From NCBI GenBank assembly GCA_022559845.1, contig CM040120.1, forward strand, positions 166,452,334-166,516,333: a stretch of DNA of 64,000 nucleotides, in the 5' to 3' direction. Positions within the stretch are counted from its first letter, which is position 1, and each line of letters opens with the position of its first letter. The position numbers were made by a program, and so were the translations under genes. This stretch comes from Amorphophallus konjac. Lineage: Eukaryota; Streptophyta; Magnoliopsida; Alismatales; Araceae. The notes under the pieces were generated by a model. That model worked only from the letters and a program-made list of their open reading frames with translations, was not told the origin of the DNA and made no database searches. Below are positions 10,845-23,634 of the stretch, in pieces.

Positions 10845-11688
10845 CTACTAGATTGGGCCTGAAAAATAACTAAAAACACCATCAATTCAATGGGAAACAA
10901 TTGATTAAATGTTACCATCATCCCATGAAGATCAACCATGATTTTTCATCCTGAAAGACAAGATAAAGCATGGTGTTAGTTGACAATCAAGATCTTTACA
11001 TCAAGCATTAACACTATGACCATGTTCACAATAAATTACTTCGTTGAACCTATTCCAAGAGTGAAAGATGGAACTTACAAAATTATTTTACCTAAGTTTC
11101 ACATTGTCCTTAAATGCTTGTTCTTTTTTTGAATCGTTCATGTAAGAATCATGGAGTTCCAATATTGAATTACCATTGCATGATCAACAAATTTGGAATC
11201 AAGGTACGCATAACAATGTTGAGTCACATTCCATGTGATCAATCCACAAGCTCATCAAACCACATATCATTCCCTCCATTCATTTAGCATTACCAAAGTA
11301 CACATTCATGATATGTGGCTCAATATGACATGATGTTCAATATGAGAGCCTCAATATGACATGATGCTCAAAATGACATTTATCCAAGTATGTTTTTCCT
11401 AGAGGCTTCTCATTAAATACAAATCAATCTCACCAAGTGTAGAGACAATGTGTATGTAATGTTTGTGCTAACTTCAAAGCACGTATGCATCCACATGATG
11501 ATAAGCCTTGTAGAATTACAATTCATCCACATGATGATAAGCCTTATAGAATTACAATGCAACCACATGATGATATCTCAAAAGAAATAGTTTATGATCA
11601 TTTCCACAACCAGTTCAAGTGAAGAGCATTCACGCACAAGGCTAAGCAACAAAGGCATTTTGTAATCATCAAAATCACATACACAACA

Positions 11689-13796
11689 ATCTCCCCCATT
11701 TTGATGATGACAAAATATTATGCTATAATGCTCTCTCCCCCTTTGACAGAATCAAAAATGGGGATCATGATGGGTAATCCAGAATGGCAAGAACCTATGG
11801 ACAACTGGATTATGAGGATAACCAATGAGCACAATATGCATGAACGAATTGCAGAACTGTGGGATACCAATTGTCTGATACCAATTTGTTGAAATTGGAA
11901 ATGCAAATGTGGACAATATGGTCATGTAGAATGCAAAATGACAAAATGATATGCAAATGTTCACGAGTTGCAGCAATTGGAAATGGTGGATGGCATGACA
12001 ATAATGAACAAGTAAACAAGCACTCAAACACTCATAGAAAGGTATTGACTCATGCAAGTCCTGATGAGTTAGATAGATAAGATCACATGCAAAGCTCCCC
12101 CTATGACATTGACACATTAGATGACTGACTTTGATTTTTAAAATTTTGATTTTTAGTTTTCTTGTGAAATGCATGAAACAGGATGTATGAAAATGATGTG
12201 ACATGAAATGCATACAATGTAGTCAAGCAGATATCTATAGATACATGCAACATAGCTCCTTCACAAGAAGTGATACCAATTGATTTATAGTGATGGGATA
12301 GGTGTAGGAGAAGTGCAAGTGAGTCGTTAAGTTCAAAATGCTCATGATTACACCTAGAGGATTGTGCAGATAAATAGGAGAAGACGTACAGCAGGTCAAG
12401 CAATTGATCAAATTTTCAAAATACATATCAAATCAAATTACCATGTGCAAGTGAGTAACATGAGAATGAAGTTTAGCCATATGGATAACCAGATTTTCAT
12501 GTAAACACAATAGTAAGTGTACAAACTACATTTCAATCTAGAGAACAGCGTATTGGAAGCTTCGCTCTACCTCAATCAAATATATCATCAGAAATTTTCA
12601 TACTGACAATCTGAATTTTTCTAAGAAGGATTAGGTTCAAAATAATTCATTTTTACGCAAGGAGACACATGGAGCTCATGCCAGAATCCACGGTTAATTA
12701 GAGTACTGAACCTTGTCACCTCATTTGAACAGAGATACTTTAGTCAACACTTTTCAAAATTGAACAACATCACATCTCAGGTGACATGTGCCCAGTTTAC
12801 TCAGTGAGACTTAGCATTGCACTGCCTTTCATTTCAACCATTTTTTTGTATGTGGAGGCAGGCAGCTTTTTCCTCAACTGTCTCTTATCATCCATACAAC
12901 AAGTTGAATTACTTTAGAGTGTTGAAATGAAATTCCTATATCCTTATGAACAACACTCAATTTCACATTAAAGTGCATGAAGTGTACAAATTTGATTTAA
13001 CATGTATGGAGAAAATTTAACTTAGAACAGGATAGTGTAGCTCCCCCTATGTAAATGCAATAAGCATGAAATGCTCCCCCTTAGAGTTTTACATGAAGCA
13101 CACTTGTTAAGACTCAGATGCAACATTATTTATCAATGAAGTATATGGTCTTAGAAGTTTCAAGGAAGGGGTTGAATAGCATATAATAACATGCAAGCAT
13201 ACGATGAAGATATGCATATGCAATGCAAAATAAAAAGGTATGGTATCTCTGTTCCTGAAATGTTGGCTCCAAGGATATGAGACCAATTGTTGGAAGTATT
13301 CATTTTGGCATTTATGCAACATGAAATATGTAAAATGATGCATTTTAAAATATGCACTATATGTATGCTGAAAATGCCAACTATGCAACAAGACACACGA
13401 TGAGCTTCATCTTCCAAAAGCACTATGTGAATGATGTGCAGAGAATGATATGCAAATATGCAATGTGATGCAAGATTTTAGATTTTACATGACACTCTAT
13501 ATGCACCTAATGCAACTAATGCATGACACACATTACCAATTGTTAAAATGTGAGGACAGAATTTTATTCTGAAAAGAGAATTCAGAAAATTCATTCAAAG
13601 CATCAAGATCATCACATGTGAACTTTTCTTGAAAATAATTGTGCTTTTATCCAGAAAGATGAGTGGCACATTGGTAAAGATCATGGAACATTGATCAACT
13701 TCAGTCCTCAAGATGTTCAGCCACAAACATAATATCATCATGCTGAGAGAATAGAAAAACATCATTTTCAAAATTTTCAGCATGGAAAACTCCCCC
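11689..13796 (-). other. Six repeated polypurine tracts upstream of the Sire-1 3' LTR
   Basis: GGGGGAG on the minus strand (CTCCCCC on plus) occurs at 11691, 11735, 12095, 13041, 13074 and 13790. The one at 11691 abuts the LTR and would be the functional plus-strand primer. Several polypurine tracts before the 3' LTR are reported for Sireviruses. Confidence 0.75.
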
Positions 13797-14741
13797 ATAA
13801 TCAATGCATGATTTCATAAAATTCATTTAAGTTGGATGCCATATGCATAGATGATTCATGGTACCGGGCGGAGACATATTCTCACGCATGATGATAGCTT
13901 TCAGACAAGCTTGACCTGCCCTTCTACATGTCACCATTTTATATACCATGTAATAATTGAAATGATGATCAGAAACAAATGTATTCTCATTTGACATCGG
14001 GGGTTTAGTAAAAGGCATTCAATGGCTACACTCTCATATATACTGCTCAGATGTTTCAATACCATTCAGCCAAGCATTCATTATCCACATTGTCAAGAAC
14101 AACCAAGGGGTATCCAAACCTTCAAAATCATTGTCTGTCAAGATATGGCATTAACATCAAGACCAAGGAACTTCAGCCAAACACTTTATTTTCTCACCTT
14201 TATCTTGAGTTGCCTTTATTAACATTTTCAGATTCTTTACTTTATTCCCCTTGTTGTCTTCTGCATCAATAAGCTCATTTCTTTCTCTCCTGCAAGAAAT
14301 AGAATGATATTAGTCAGAAGAAATGGAAGTAGATCAAATCTGGCATTGAAGTCCTCTTGAGCTCCTTTCTTTCTCTCCATGATTTCAAGGGTTGATGGTC
14401 ATTATCAAACATGTACTGTAAAGAGCTCAATTCATGTCAATATTAAGCCAATGCATATGAAGAAACTAACTTCAAGACTTTTCATCACATATGACTCTCT
14501 CTCTCTTAACTTATACTATCAGAAGCTCAATTTCATATCAATCTCAACTCAATACAAATGAGAAAGCCAATTTCAGTGTTTTTCTTCCACAAGACAATCT
14601 CCTATGAGCTGCAAGTATGAATGATGAGTTTCAAGTATCAACTCAGGACAAGCCCATATTCACCAAGGCATCACACCAGTACTGGCCAAGTCAACGTAGC
14701 GTCTTCCTCTTGGCCTCAAGGCAATCCTACAATAAGAGTTC
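11703..14741 (-). other. Non-coding internal region of Sire-1
   Basis: About 3 kb of AT-rich sequence between gag and the 3' LTR. I find no trace of protease, integrase, RT or RNase H motifs on either strand. Open frames are short and lack family resemblance. The dinucleotide and word content (repeated 'atgcaa', 'gcatga') suggests old non-coding element sequence. Confidence 0.6.
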
Positions 14742-15329
14742 TCATTTGGTTGTTTTGGGTACCCAAACCTTCTTGGGTCCCGGATGGTTAGTTGCACCTC
14801 TAGAGGGTGCCTTCCACAATTTTTGGGCATGCATATCATCAAAATATATTAAGGAGCAAACATGCATGGTATGCCCAAACTCACCACAATAATGACAACA
14901 ACCAAGAGACTTCACAGAATTCTCATAAACATGATAATCAAATTTCTGTGATTTAGCATGAATGTTATCATTATAAGCATGGAAATTTCTTTTATTCACA
15001 ACAGGATGAGCATGAAATTTCTGTGGGTTGGCGAAAGTATAATTATTTTTGACTTTGAAATTCTTTCTTTCATTTGCTTGCCAACACTGTGACACATGGT
15101 GTCATGGCTTTCCACATGTAAAACAACCACCCCTTTTTCTTTTGGAAACAAGTTCATTTTTGCATGCTTTCAAATCATCCGATTTCATCAAAAAGCAATC
15201 ATGCATCATATGACCAAGTTCACCACAATAAAAACACGAGATTTTCTTTATGGATGCATGTGTGTGTGCAACATGATTTTTCATGACATTCATCGTGACA
15301 CCAACAATATTTTTAGCCTTTTGATGCAA
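14742..15329 (-). pseudogene. gag: gag C-terminus of Sire-1 with three zinc knuckles
   Basis: The minus-strand frame is open except for a TGA at 15102-15104. It encodes three CCHC knuckles: C-F-Y-C-G-E-L-G-H-M-M-H-D-C (near 15240-15200), a C-F-T-C-G-K-P motif (near 15115) with the stop where a glycine is usual, and C-H-Y-C-G-E-F-G-H-T-M-H-V-C (near 14900-14855). It ends with a G-P-K-K-V-W-V-P-K motif, as in other Sirevirus gag-pol junctions. Knuckles bind element RNA during packaging. No pol follows. Confidence 0.75.
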
Positions 15330-15570
15330 GTTTTGTTTCTTTTTCAGACTTTTATTTGATTGCTTTGTTGTTTGAGGAACAGATTGATTTGGAGACCCAT
15401 TTGATGTGCTGGCTATATTAAAACATGGACAAAAGATGTGTAGACTTTGTTTTCAAAGTTCATTTTATTCACAGGATTATAGCCCAGCACGTCTTTTTAG
15501 AAATTCACCTTAGTCCCCAATATCTTGTTCAGATTTTCTTCCCCATTCACAAACTTATACAAAGAAACAT

Positions 15571-16240
15571 TCATATCAAGAATTTCTTTTTCAAGTGATG
15601 AAATGTGCAATTCATAGGAAATGATCTCATTTTCACAAGAAATGACTTTTCATTCAATTGAGTATCGATGGTTTGGTAGCTTTCCATCTTTTGTTCTAAC
15701 ACAAACATCTTGTCAGATTCATCAACAGTCACAGATTTCCCTTTTTCAAGTTTTTCAAGATTTTTCAATCTACTTTCAAGCAGGGAGATCTGAATTAGCA
15801 TTGCACTGTTCTCCTTTTTGAGTTCTTCATTTTCATTTGCAAGTTTATCATTCATAATCAATTCATTGCAAATATCTTGATCAATTGAGTTTGATTCCAT
15901 TTTGTTTCTTAGATCTTTTTAAGTTTTCTCTAATTGATTGATTTTATTCTTGAGGGCAACATTCTCATTTCTCAAACAGGCAATGGTTTCTTTGTGACAT
16001 TCAACATCATGCTCTAAAAGTTCATTCAACTTATCAAGCTCAGAACACTTATCATAAGAACCATTTTCATGGAGCATGTTTTCATATTTCTTTTTCAGTT
16101 TTCTATTTTCCGACTTGACTTTCTTATATTATTTTGACAACTCATCATAAGCACCAACAAGATCTTCAAGAGTAAATTCTTTAGAATCTGAATTTATCTC
16201 TTCTGCATTTTTGTCACTTTGTTGATCTGTATCATCGGCC
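15571..16240 (-). pseudogene. gag: Coiled-coil part of Sire-1 gag
   Basis: The minus strand encodes long helical, K/E/N/L-rich sequence with heptad-like spacing (e.g. L-E-S-R-L-K-N-L-E-K-L-E-K), broken by stops near 16130 and 15918. It starts after an L-M-A-D-D motif like the L-M-A-D-E in Sire-2 gag. Coiled coils after the gag core are typical of the SIRE group. Confidence 0.65.
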
Positions 16241-16266
16241 ATCAGACATTTTTATCTTTCCTTCTC

Positions 16267-16578
16267 TTAAGCTTTGATCAGCCGGTCCATTAGCTCCTTC
16301 GCTGTCCTACAAGAAGATGCAAATGGATACTTGTTACTACTTACAAAAGCTTTCAATAAACTTAAAGCAGTAACATTATCATGATACATCATTTTATCCT
16401 GATTAGACCACATTGTCTCATCTAGAGGTAATATGTGTGGACCATGATAAATCAATTTCCAAAGACTAGGATTAATAGAATTGATCACCATACACAGTTT
16501 GCCTAGCCATGAATCAAAATTCAAACCAGTGAAAATTGACAAACAGTTCATTGATATATGTTCAGTAGAAAAATTCAT
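16267..16578 (-). pseudogene. gag: gag N-terminus of Sire-1
   Basis: The start chosen is the ATG at 16576-16578; the longer frame to 16629 begins with TTG. The protein has F-T-G-L-N-F-D-S-W and T-M-W-S-N-Q-D-K-M, the plant copia gag core, and then S-C-R-T-A-K-E-L-M-D. It stops abruptly (TAA near 16267) where the core should continue. The next recognisable part is the coiled coil, so the middle of gag is missing. Confidence 0.7.
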
Positions 16579-16634
16579 GATTGTGGAATGCACTGGGATC
16601 ACTCTGTAGATCGCAAGATCTAGGGACAACAGAG

Positions 16635-16650
16635 CCTCGCTCTGATACCA
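16635..16650 (-). other. Primer-binding site of Sire-1 (initiator Met tRNA)
   Basis: The minus strand reads TGGTATCAGAGCGAGG, the standard plant initiator Met-tRNA site, 2 nt after the LTR end. Confidence 0.9.
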
Positions 16651-16652
16651 AT

Positions 16653-17999
16653 TATTGGGTCCCGTAGTGCAGGAACACGGATCTAGAGGGGGGTGAATAG
16701 ATCCTACTGCTAAAAACTATGACCAATTAAAAACACAAACTAGCACACATCGGAATTTACCAGATTGATAGGATTGAGGAAATTAATCTAAACAAGTTTA
16801 AACTTGATTCACTCAATCTCGCCGAGCTCACACGATAGCACAAACAGATATGATAGTGAACACACAATCACAAGAATCAAACCATAGGACACGGGGATTT
16901 TTAAGGTGGTTCGGGACCATGACGGACTCCCTACGTCCACCCCTCACCAAACCGGTGAGGCTTCACTACACGCTACAAAATGTAGCAACACGGGGACGAA
17001 CCCCAACACACACACACACTGCTTTCACAGCAAAACACACACACGAGGCCTTGCCTCAACCTGCTGCCACAGCAGCACACACACACATACACACACATAG
17101 GGGAACACACCCCGAACAATATACCTTACACAGAGATACAGCTCTGTCCACACACACGTAGGGCAATGCCTACACAACCACACGGGAGAAAACTCCCAAC
17201 AACACACACGGATATACTCCGCACAAATCGACACACATAAGACCACACACACACTCGGAGACCCCTTTCTCCGAACACCCACACAAAATATTCTGTCAAA
17301 TGTATATGTAACAATCACAAATATATACTATGACCTTCCACACAAATTCTATAGATGTAAACTAGAAGAATGCATCAAGTATAAGGCTCCCTCTTCTTCA
17401 TCAAAATCTGATTCTCCTTGCTCGTTGATGGATGATCATAATCTTGACATCATCTTCTTCCTCTCCTCTAGGCAATTCTCTTTTCCTTATTCCAATCTCC
17501 TCTCTTCACCTGAAAGAGTAGATAGACATAATGAGTTCAATCATTAAGCTAATCTCAAACAAGAATATAGACTTGAATGGTTTAGAGATTCCCCTCTTCT
17601 TCACCTGTACAAAAGAATACATGAGCATTAGAGATGTTGTATCACAAAGATTGTAGCTCATATATATATGCAAGAGAGAGTGAACAAAGAACATGTAAAT
17701 GATTATTACACATCTTAGATGCCCATTCAAAACCTTGAACAATCTCAAACAAAAGATATAGAAGTGAAAGATCAAGATTACTCCCTCATGAAATGCCTCT
17801 ACAGGATGAAGAACGTTCTTGAAGCAATTTTGAAGAGATGCAACACGAACAGAGGTTGGATCTTGATTTCAGATGCTGCCTTCAGTTGTATATGATCTTG
17901 GGCCTTGATTCAAGCTTCTTCCCTTCAATTTCAGCTTCAGAGCAAGGTGGAAGAGGGCTTGGGAGCTTCAACTCCGAACCTGCACACACAAGGGTTAGA
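16653..17999 (-). repeat. 5' LTR of Sire-1, truncated by Tekay-1
   Basis: Matches 9067-10417 of the 3' LTR at about 97-98% by eye. It stops exactly where the Tekay-1 LTR begins, so the U3 part, including the palindrome array, is absent here. Its terminal bases read TATTGGG where the other LTR has TGTTGGG. Confidence 0.9.
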
Positions 18000-20900
18000 T
18001 GTCACGCCCCGACGCGGAATATCGGGACGTACAGTCGGGAACGAGCTGGCAAGAGAGAGATCTATCTAAAATAATACACAATGCTACAGGATGGAAATAC
18101 TAAATGATCATTAACCAACCACAACTGATACAATAACCTCAAATTCAACTTAGTACAACTAGAATTACAACCACTAAAACTCAATAACATAACTGAAACT
18201 AAATGCTCTCCAAAACACAACTAAAAGTAAGATAACACATTGCTAACACACTAGAACTGACACACTCATGACATCACTCCTGCCCTTCCCCGTCGGTAAG
18301 TGCATCACCTGAAAAGCCTGGAAAGGGGGGAAAACACAACTATGAGCTGACGCTCAGTAGGAAATAATAGGCAATTTACGTGATTAACAAGTTAATTACA
18401 TTTTCATATGCAATACTAAGAAAGAAATAAATGACGATAACGATATAATGAAACATCGTAATAACAAGATGTTGCAAGGTCAAAAAATATGTGATGTCAA
18501 GAATTAACAAGATAACAAGTACAAGAATTTACAACATGAGATATAACAAGAGAAAGTAGTAAAGAATTGGCCACAAGTAAGTAATATCAATTCATTCTCG
18601 ATCAAGTAACAAGTAACAAGTAACAAGTAACAAGAGATGTTTGTCATAGACGCAACAAGCAAGTAAGTATTTCGGTGTAATGTCCCACCATGTCATTAGC
18701 ATCCCATGGGCTCAGTAATTTTTCGGGCGCTCTCCCCAGGACCAGACCGGGCCCTTATGATGCGATGGCATTTATTTTTATGGGCCCAAAGTCCCACACG
18801 TCCAGACATTCAGTCAATTTTAATGGCCAATTAATCAGAGGAATTTCTATCAAGAGTATGAGTCTTTAAGGACTAACATGTCCTTGGATTCCAGATAAAA
18901 ACTTGGTTGATACGGTCACCTCGGTGCCGCTTTAAAAGAACTGGACCAAAACTCGGTCCACGGGGTCAAGAAAGAACGGCTGATAGTATACCGTTCAAGT
19001 GTGTAAGCAATCCATTCTACTGGAATAATAGGGACTAAAACAGCAACTTAACAATCAATTTAATCATAATTACCAAGTTAATATATCAAGGATTATCCAT
19101 TATCATTTGCATTAAACTAATTTGCCAAAGGATGATTCAAGATGATAAGGTAAAGGAACAAGCTCGTACAGGAATGAAATAGCATGCATTAACAGAGATT
19201 TAGTTTCACCATTAACCACTAATTATGTGGGTTTCTATTTAACCATTGTATGAAGATGATAAATGGCATGTTTTTACACTACGTTTGCATGTAGGGACCA
19301 ATGTTAATTGAAATCAAAGGGGTACATGAATAGGTTACTGGTTCTTCAAGAATATACTTTTCAATTGGTCTAAGTTAAATGGGTCGATCCCCTAATGATC
19401 CGGATCGATCCTCGGGTCGAAGAAAGATAAAAAATGGGTTTCTGGTACACGGGTCGACCCCTGGGGTCGACCCTTGTAAAAATGGGGTCTGCCAGTGAGC
19501 TGGGGTCGACCCCCACAATTTCTGCAGAATGGGTCGACCCCTGGGGTCGACCCCCACACTCTGGCTGTATGGGTTGACCCCAAGGGTCGACCCTTGCTGG
19601 GTGCTGGATGGGTCGACCCCTGGGGTCGACCCTCGGGCCTTCCAGGGCTCCTAGAAAACGGGTCGACCCCTGCAAGAACAAAAACGGTTTTAACCTCCGG
19701 AAAACGTATGAACTCACCCAATTGAGGTCCAATTGAGTTGGGATCTTAACCACATGATCTAGGGTTATTAATATACAGACTAGGGTCATAAAACAAGCGA
19801 TTTGAAACACTAGTTTCAACAGAAATCAATTAAATCTTAACATATTCTATGATGAACACATAAAAACCTAATTCTTGACATGCTTCTACTAAATCATGAA
19901 ATTCTCTCAATATACATAACAAAAATTGGTGCTTCTTATGTCAAAAGAAAGCTAACTTGATGCTGAATCCAACCATATATGATAAGCTATATATGGGTCA
20001 AGTTATCTAACTCAAAATCAGCCCGCAATCAAGCTCTAACTTAAAGGGTCTCAATATAAATCAAGTTCTAGACATGCTCTCACTAAAAATTGAAATTCTC
20101 CAAGCATGCTCAAAGAAAATTGGGGCTTTCTACGTTAAATGAAAGCTAACAACATGCTGATTACATCATATAAGTTAATTAGAGTTTGGCCTGTTAAACC
20201 TACCTCAATCGAAGAGAGAACTTAAAACCTAGAATGAAGAACGAACTGGATCACCCTTCACAAAACCCATGATAGCTCTCTAGATAGCTAATAAAAATTG
20301 GGGCTTTCAGGCCCACTGGATAGATCTCGTCGAGAGGAACAAAATCATATATTCATGATCAAATTTTGGTTGAGAATTCCTACCTCAATTGAAGAAACAA
20401 AGAAGGAAGAAGGAAGCCGACGGCCTGCCGACACACCTCCACAAATCGAGCAAGATCTTCCTAGATCTGAAACTTCAGCGAACCCCACAGCCACCAAAAG
20501 AAACTAGACTCTAAGAGCTTTCTATCTATAGCTCGCACATCTTCTGGAGAGTTCTGAGCTGGGAGAATTCGACGGAACAAGAGACGTGTTAAAAACGGCG
20601 CCGAAATGGTTGACTCAACCACACTCGGCCGGCTGCGCCTCCTAGGGTTAGGTTTGTGTCTAATTGATTGAGGGCTATTAATCCTTAGCTCATGGCCATT
20701 CATTTGCCTCTGATTTGAGCTAATTTGGTTGAGTATTAAGCCCGAATTTTGCGTTTTAAACTAAGGTTAGGTAAGGGTTAAAAAGTGTGCACTTTTGGGC
20801 TTAATCTCCAATTTGATCTAACCACGGATTTATAATGGCTTAATGCGAGAAGATAAAGTTGTTGTCTACATCAACCTTAACCTATTTACTATTTTTATGG

Positions 20901-21058
20901 ATTTTTATAAGGTAGTCGGATTTTCACTTATACTATTTCTAACGAATTAAATATTAATAAATCCAAAATTCAATTATTAATTCAATAAGAATTAAATTCT
21001 TAATTAATAAAAGCTTAATAAATATATTGGGCTCAATTAAATAATTCGGGGTCTTACA
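18000..21058 (-). repeat. 3' LTR of Tekay-1
   Basis: The LTR spans 3059 bp. The minus strand runs TGTAAGACCCCG ... CGGGGCGTGACA, directly after the polypurine tract. The termini are those usual for Tekay/Del LTRs. It contains the palindrome array at 19451-19669. The rest is AT-rich non-coding DNA. Confidence 0.9.
19451..19669. repeat. Array of GGGTCGACCC palindromes in the Tekay-1 LTR
   Basis: Nine exact copies of GGGTCGACCC at 19451, 19464, 19503, 19531, 19544, 19584, 19610, 19623 and 19660, with variants at 19381 (GGGTCGATCC) and 19571 (GGGTTGACCC). Three pairs (19451/19464, 19531/19544, 19610/19623) share the same 13-bp offset with CTG between the palindromes. Confidence 0.95.
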
Positions 21059-21071
21059 CCCTCCCCTACTT
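21059..21071 (-). other. Polypurine tract of Tekay-1
   Basis: The minus strand reads AAGTAGGGGAGGG immediately before the LTR start TGTAAGACC. It would prime plus-strand DNA synthesis. Confidence 0.8.
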
Positions 21072-21134
21072 AAAGGAATTTGGTCCTCCAAATTCACTGC
21101 ACTAAAACTGAGAGTAGGGAATGAGATTGCTCAC

Positions 21135-23634
21135 CTAGAATAGGTCGGGATACCGCTTCCGCATAGTCTCTTCAGACTCCCATGTAGCTTCTTCGGTCCC
21201 ACGCCGACTCCACTGAATCTTGACCATCGGTATCGAATGATTCCGGAGTTGCTGTTGCTTCCGGTCCAGAATCTTGACAGGTCTTTCCTCATAGGTCAAA
21301 TCTTCCTTCAGTTCAAAATCCACTTGCTGAATGATATGAGTGGGGTCGTACACATATTTCCGTAACATAGACACATGGAAAACATTATGTACGCCAGACA
21401 AATGCGGTGGTAAAGCCAGTCTGTATGCCACCTCTCCCACTCTATCTAGAATCTCGAATGGACCAATGTATCTCGGACTCAGCTTGCCATGAATGCCAAA
21501 TCTTCGGATCCCTCTCGAAGGAGAGACCTTCAAGAACACATGCTCGCCAACCTGAAATTCCAATGATCTTCTCCTGTTGTCGGCATAACTCTTCTGTCTG
21601 GATTGGGCTACTTGTAACCGGTCTCGGATAATACGGATGTTCTGTGAAGATTCTGAGACAAGATCCGGTCCAAGCCACTGTTTCTCACCTACCTCGTCCC
21701 AACACAACGGGGAACGACAACTCCTACCATACAATGCTTCGAAAGGAGCCATCTGTATACTGGATTGGTAACTGTTGTTGTAGACAAATTCAATTAATGC
21801 CAAATGCTCACTCCAATTACCACCGAAATCAATCATGCAAGCTCGCAGCATATCTTCCACTATCTGGTTGGTTCTTTCAGTCTGTCCATCTGTCTGCGGA
21901 TGAAAAGCAGTACTGAAATTCAGACGAGTACCAAGAGACTCTTGCAGTCCCTTCCAGAAATGTGAAGTAAATGTGGGGTCTCGATCAGACACAATGCTGA
22001 CTGGAATACCATGGAGTCTCACCACTTCCTTCAAATACAAAGCAGCCAATACATCAATCATCCACTTGGACTTAATTGGTAAGAAATGAGCTGACTTTGT
22101 CAATCGGTCGACAATCACCCATATCGCATCAAATCCACCACGAGTCTTAGGTAGACCCATAATGAAATCCATGCCAATGCTCTCCCACTTCCATTGGGGT
22201 ATGTCGAGTGGTTTCAGTTTCCCTGCCGGTTTGAAATGTTCGGCCTTAACTTGTTGACATACCAAGCATCTACTCACAAAATCTGCAACTCCTCTTTTCA
22301 TATTCGGCCACCAAAAGGATCTTTTCAAATCTCGGTACATCTTAGTGTCGCCAGGATGAATAGTATATCTGGATCTATGAGCTTCCTCCAGAATCTTGTT
22401 CTTTATTGCGGCTTCGTCAGGTACACAAGTTCTGCCCTTGAATAATAATCTTCCATCATCGGCCAACATGAAGTCAGGTCTGCTGCTCAAGCTTCCCTTG
22501 ATCTCTACCAACTCGGGATCATTATCTTGTAAGGACTTGATTTCCATCAACAATTCGGGCTTAAGTTGGATCTGAGCAATCATAACCCGATCATTGTCAA
22601 TATTAAGATCCAGGCTGGACAATTGTTCCAGTAATCTCCATTCTTGTAACATGAGACTTGACAGTCTAGCTACCGGCTTCCGGCTTAATGCATCTGCCAC
22701 AACATTACCCTTGCCAGGATGATACTCAATCGAGAAGTCGAAGTCTTTCAAATACTCCAACCATCTGCGTTGCCGCATATTGAGTTCCTTCTGAGAAAAT
22801 AAATATTTCAGACTCTTATGATCTGAAAACACCGTGAATGTTTCTCCATACAAGTAGTGCCTCCAAATCTTCAAAGCAAACACGACTGCTGCCAGTTCTA
22901 AATCATGAACAGGATAATTCTCTTCGTGCTTCCTTAACTGCCTAGAAGAATAGGCAATCACCTTCCCATGCTGCATGAGCACACAGCCTAAGCCAATACC
23001 TGATGCATCAGTATATACGACAAATCCTCCTTCACCAAAAGGTAAAGCCAATACAGGTGCAGTAGTCAAACACTCCTTCAAAGTCTGAAAGCTTCGCTGA
23101 CAATCTTCGGACCAATCAAACTTGTTCTCCTTGCGGGTTAATCTTGTCATAGGTACCGCAATCTTAGAGAAATCTTGGATAAATCTTCGATAATAGCCTG
23201 CCAGGCCTAGAAAACTTCTAACTTCTGTGACACTGGTAGGCTGTTCCCAATTCTTCACTGCCTCAACCTTCGAAGGATCAACAGAAATACCGCCCTTCGT
23301 AATGATATGTCCGAGAAAGGACACCTCTTGCAGCCAGAATTCACACTTACTGAACTTGGCATAAAGTTGATGATCTCTCAATAACTGCAATGCCATCCTC
23401 AGATGTTCAGCATGCTCCACTTCACTCTTGGAATAGATCAAGATGTCATCAATAAAGACCACGACCCATTGATCAAGATAAGGCCGAAATGTATTGTTCA
23501 TCAACTGCATGAAAGCTGCTGGAGCATTCGTTAGACCAAAAGGCATAACCCCAAATTCAAAATGACCATACCTGCTACGAAAAGCTGATTTATAAATATC
23601 CTCTTCCTTAATCCGCAACTGGTGATATCCAGAT
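21135..23634 (-). pseudogene. pol: Tekay-1 pol: RT to chromodomain
   Basis: Open on the minus strand for about 830 codons after a TGA at 23635-23637. In order: the RT palm with [10 protein letters not shown] and [10 protein letters not shown] (near 23465), RNase H with Y-T-D-A-S-G and V-A-D-A-L-S-R, the integrase H-H-C-C region (C-L-V-C-Q-Q-V-K), the integrase core ([21 protein letters not shown]), the GPF/Y-like tail, and a chromodomain-type end (E-R-P-V-K-I-L-D ... I-Q-W-S ... A-T-W-E) near 21290-21140. The catalytic D, D and E are all present. The RT N-terminal part lies upstream behind two stops, so the protein is not whole. Chromodomains target integration to marked chromatin. Confidence 0.9.

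Larger units (their letters stand above)
9067..11688 (-). repeat. 3' LTR of Sire-1
   Basis: The LTR spans 2622 bp with TGTT...AACA ends. The minus strand starts TGTTGTGTATG just after the polypurine tract GGGGGAGAT. It holds a CA-rich stretch (9419-9680), a palindrome array (10622-10844) and the sequence 'tttttaaggtggttcg' (near 9313), which recurs in Sire-R near 30290. Confidence 0.85.
9067..17999 (-). mobile_element. Sire-1: gag-only Sirevirus-like copia element
   Basis: On the minus strand the order is 5' LTR (from 17999, cut by Tekay-1), Met-tRNA primer site, gag pieces, a long non-coding tract with repeated polypurine tracts, then a 2622-bp 3' LTR (11688 to 9067). The shared LTR part (9067-10417 and 16653-17999) differs at about 30 positions in 1345 by eye, near 2.3%. 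No protease, integrase, RT or RNase H is visible between gag and the 3' LTR. The polypurine tract, zinc knuckles, coiled coil and W-V-P-K motif fit the Sirevirus (SIRE/Maximus) group. Confidence 0.8.

Noticed and set aside
16635..16650. tRNA gene remnants at TGGTATCAGAGC sites
   Set aside because: These are reverse-transcription primer sites next to LTR ends, not tRNA genes.
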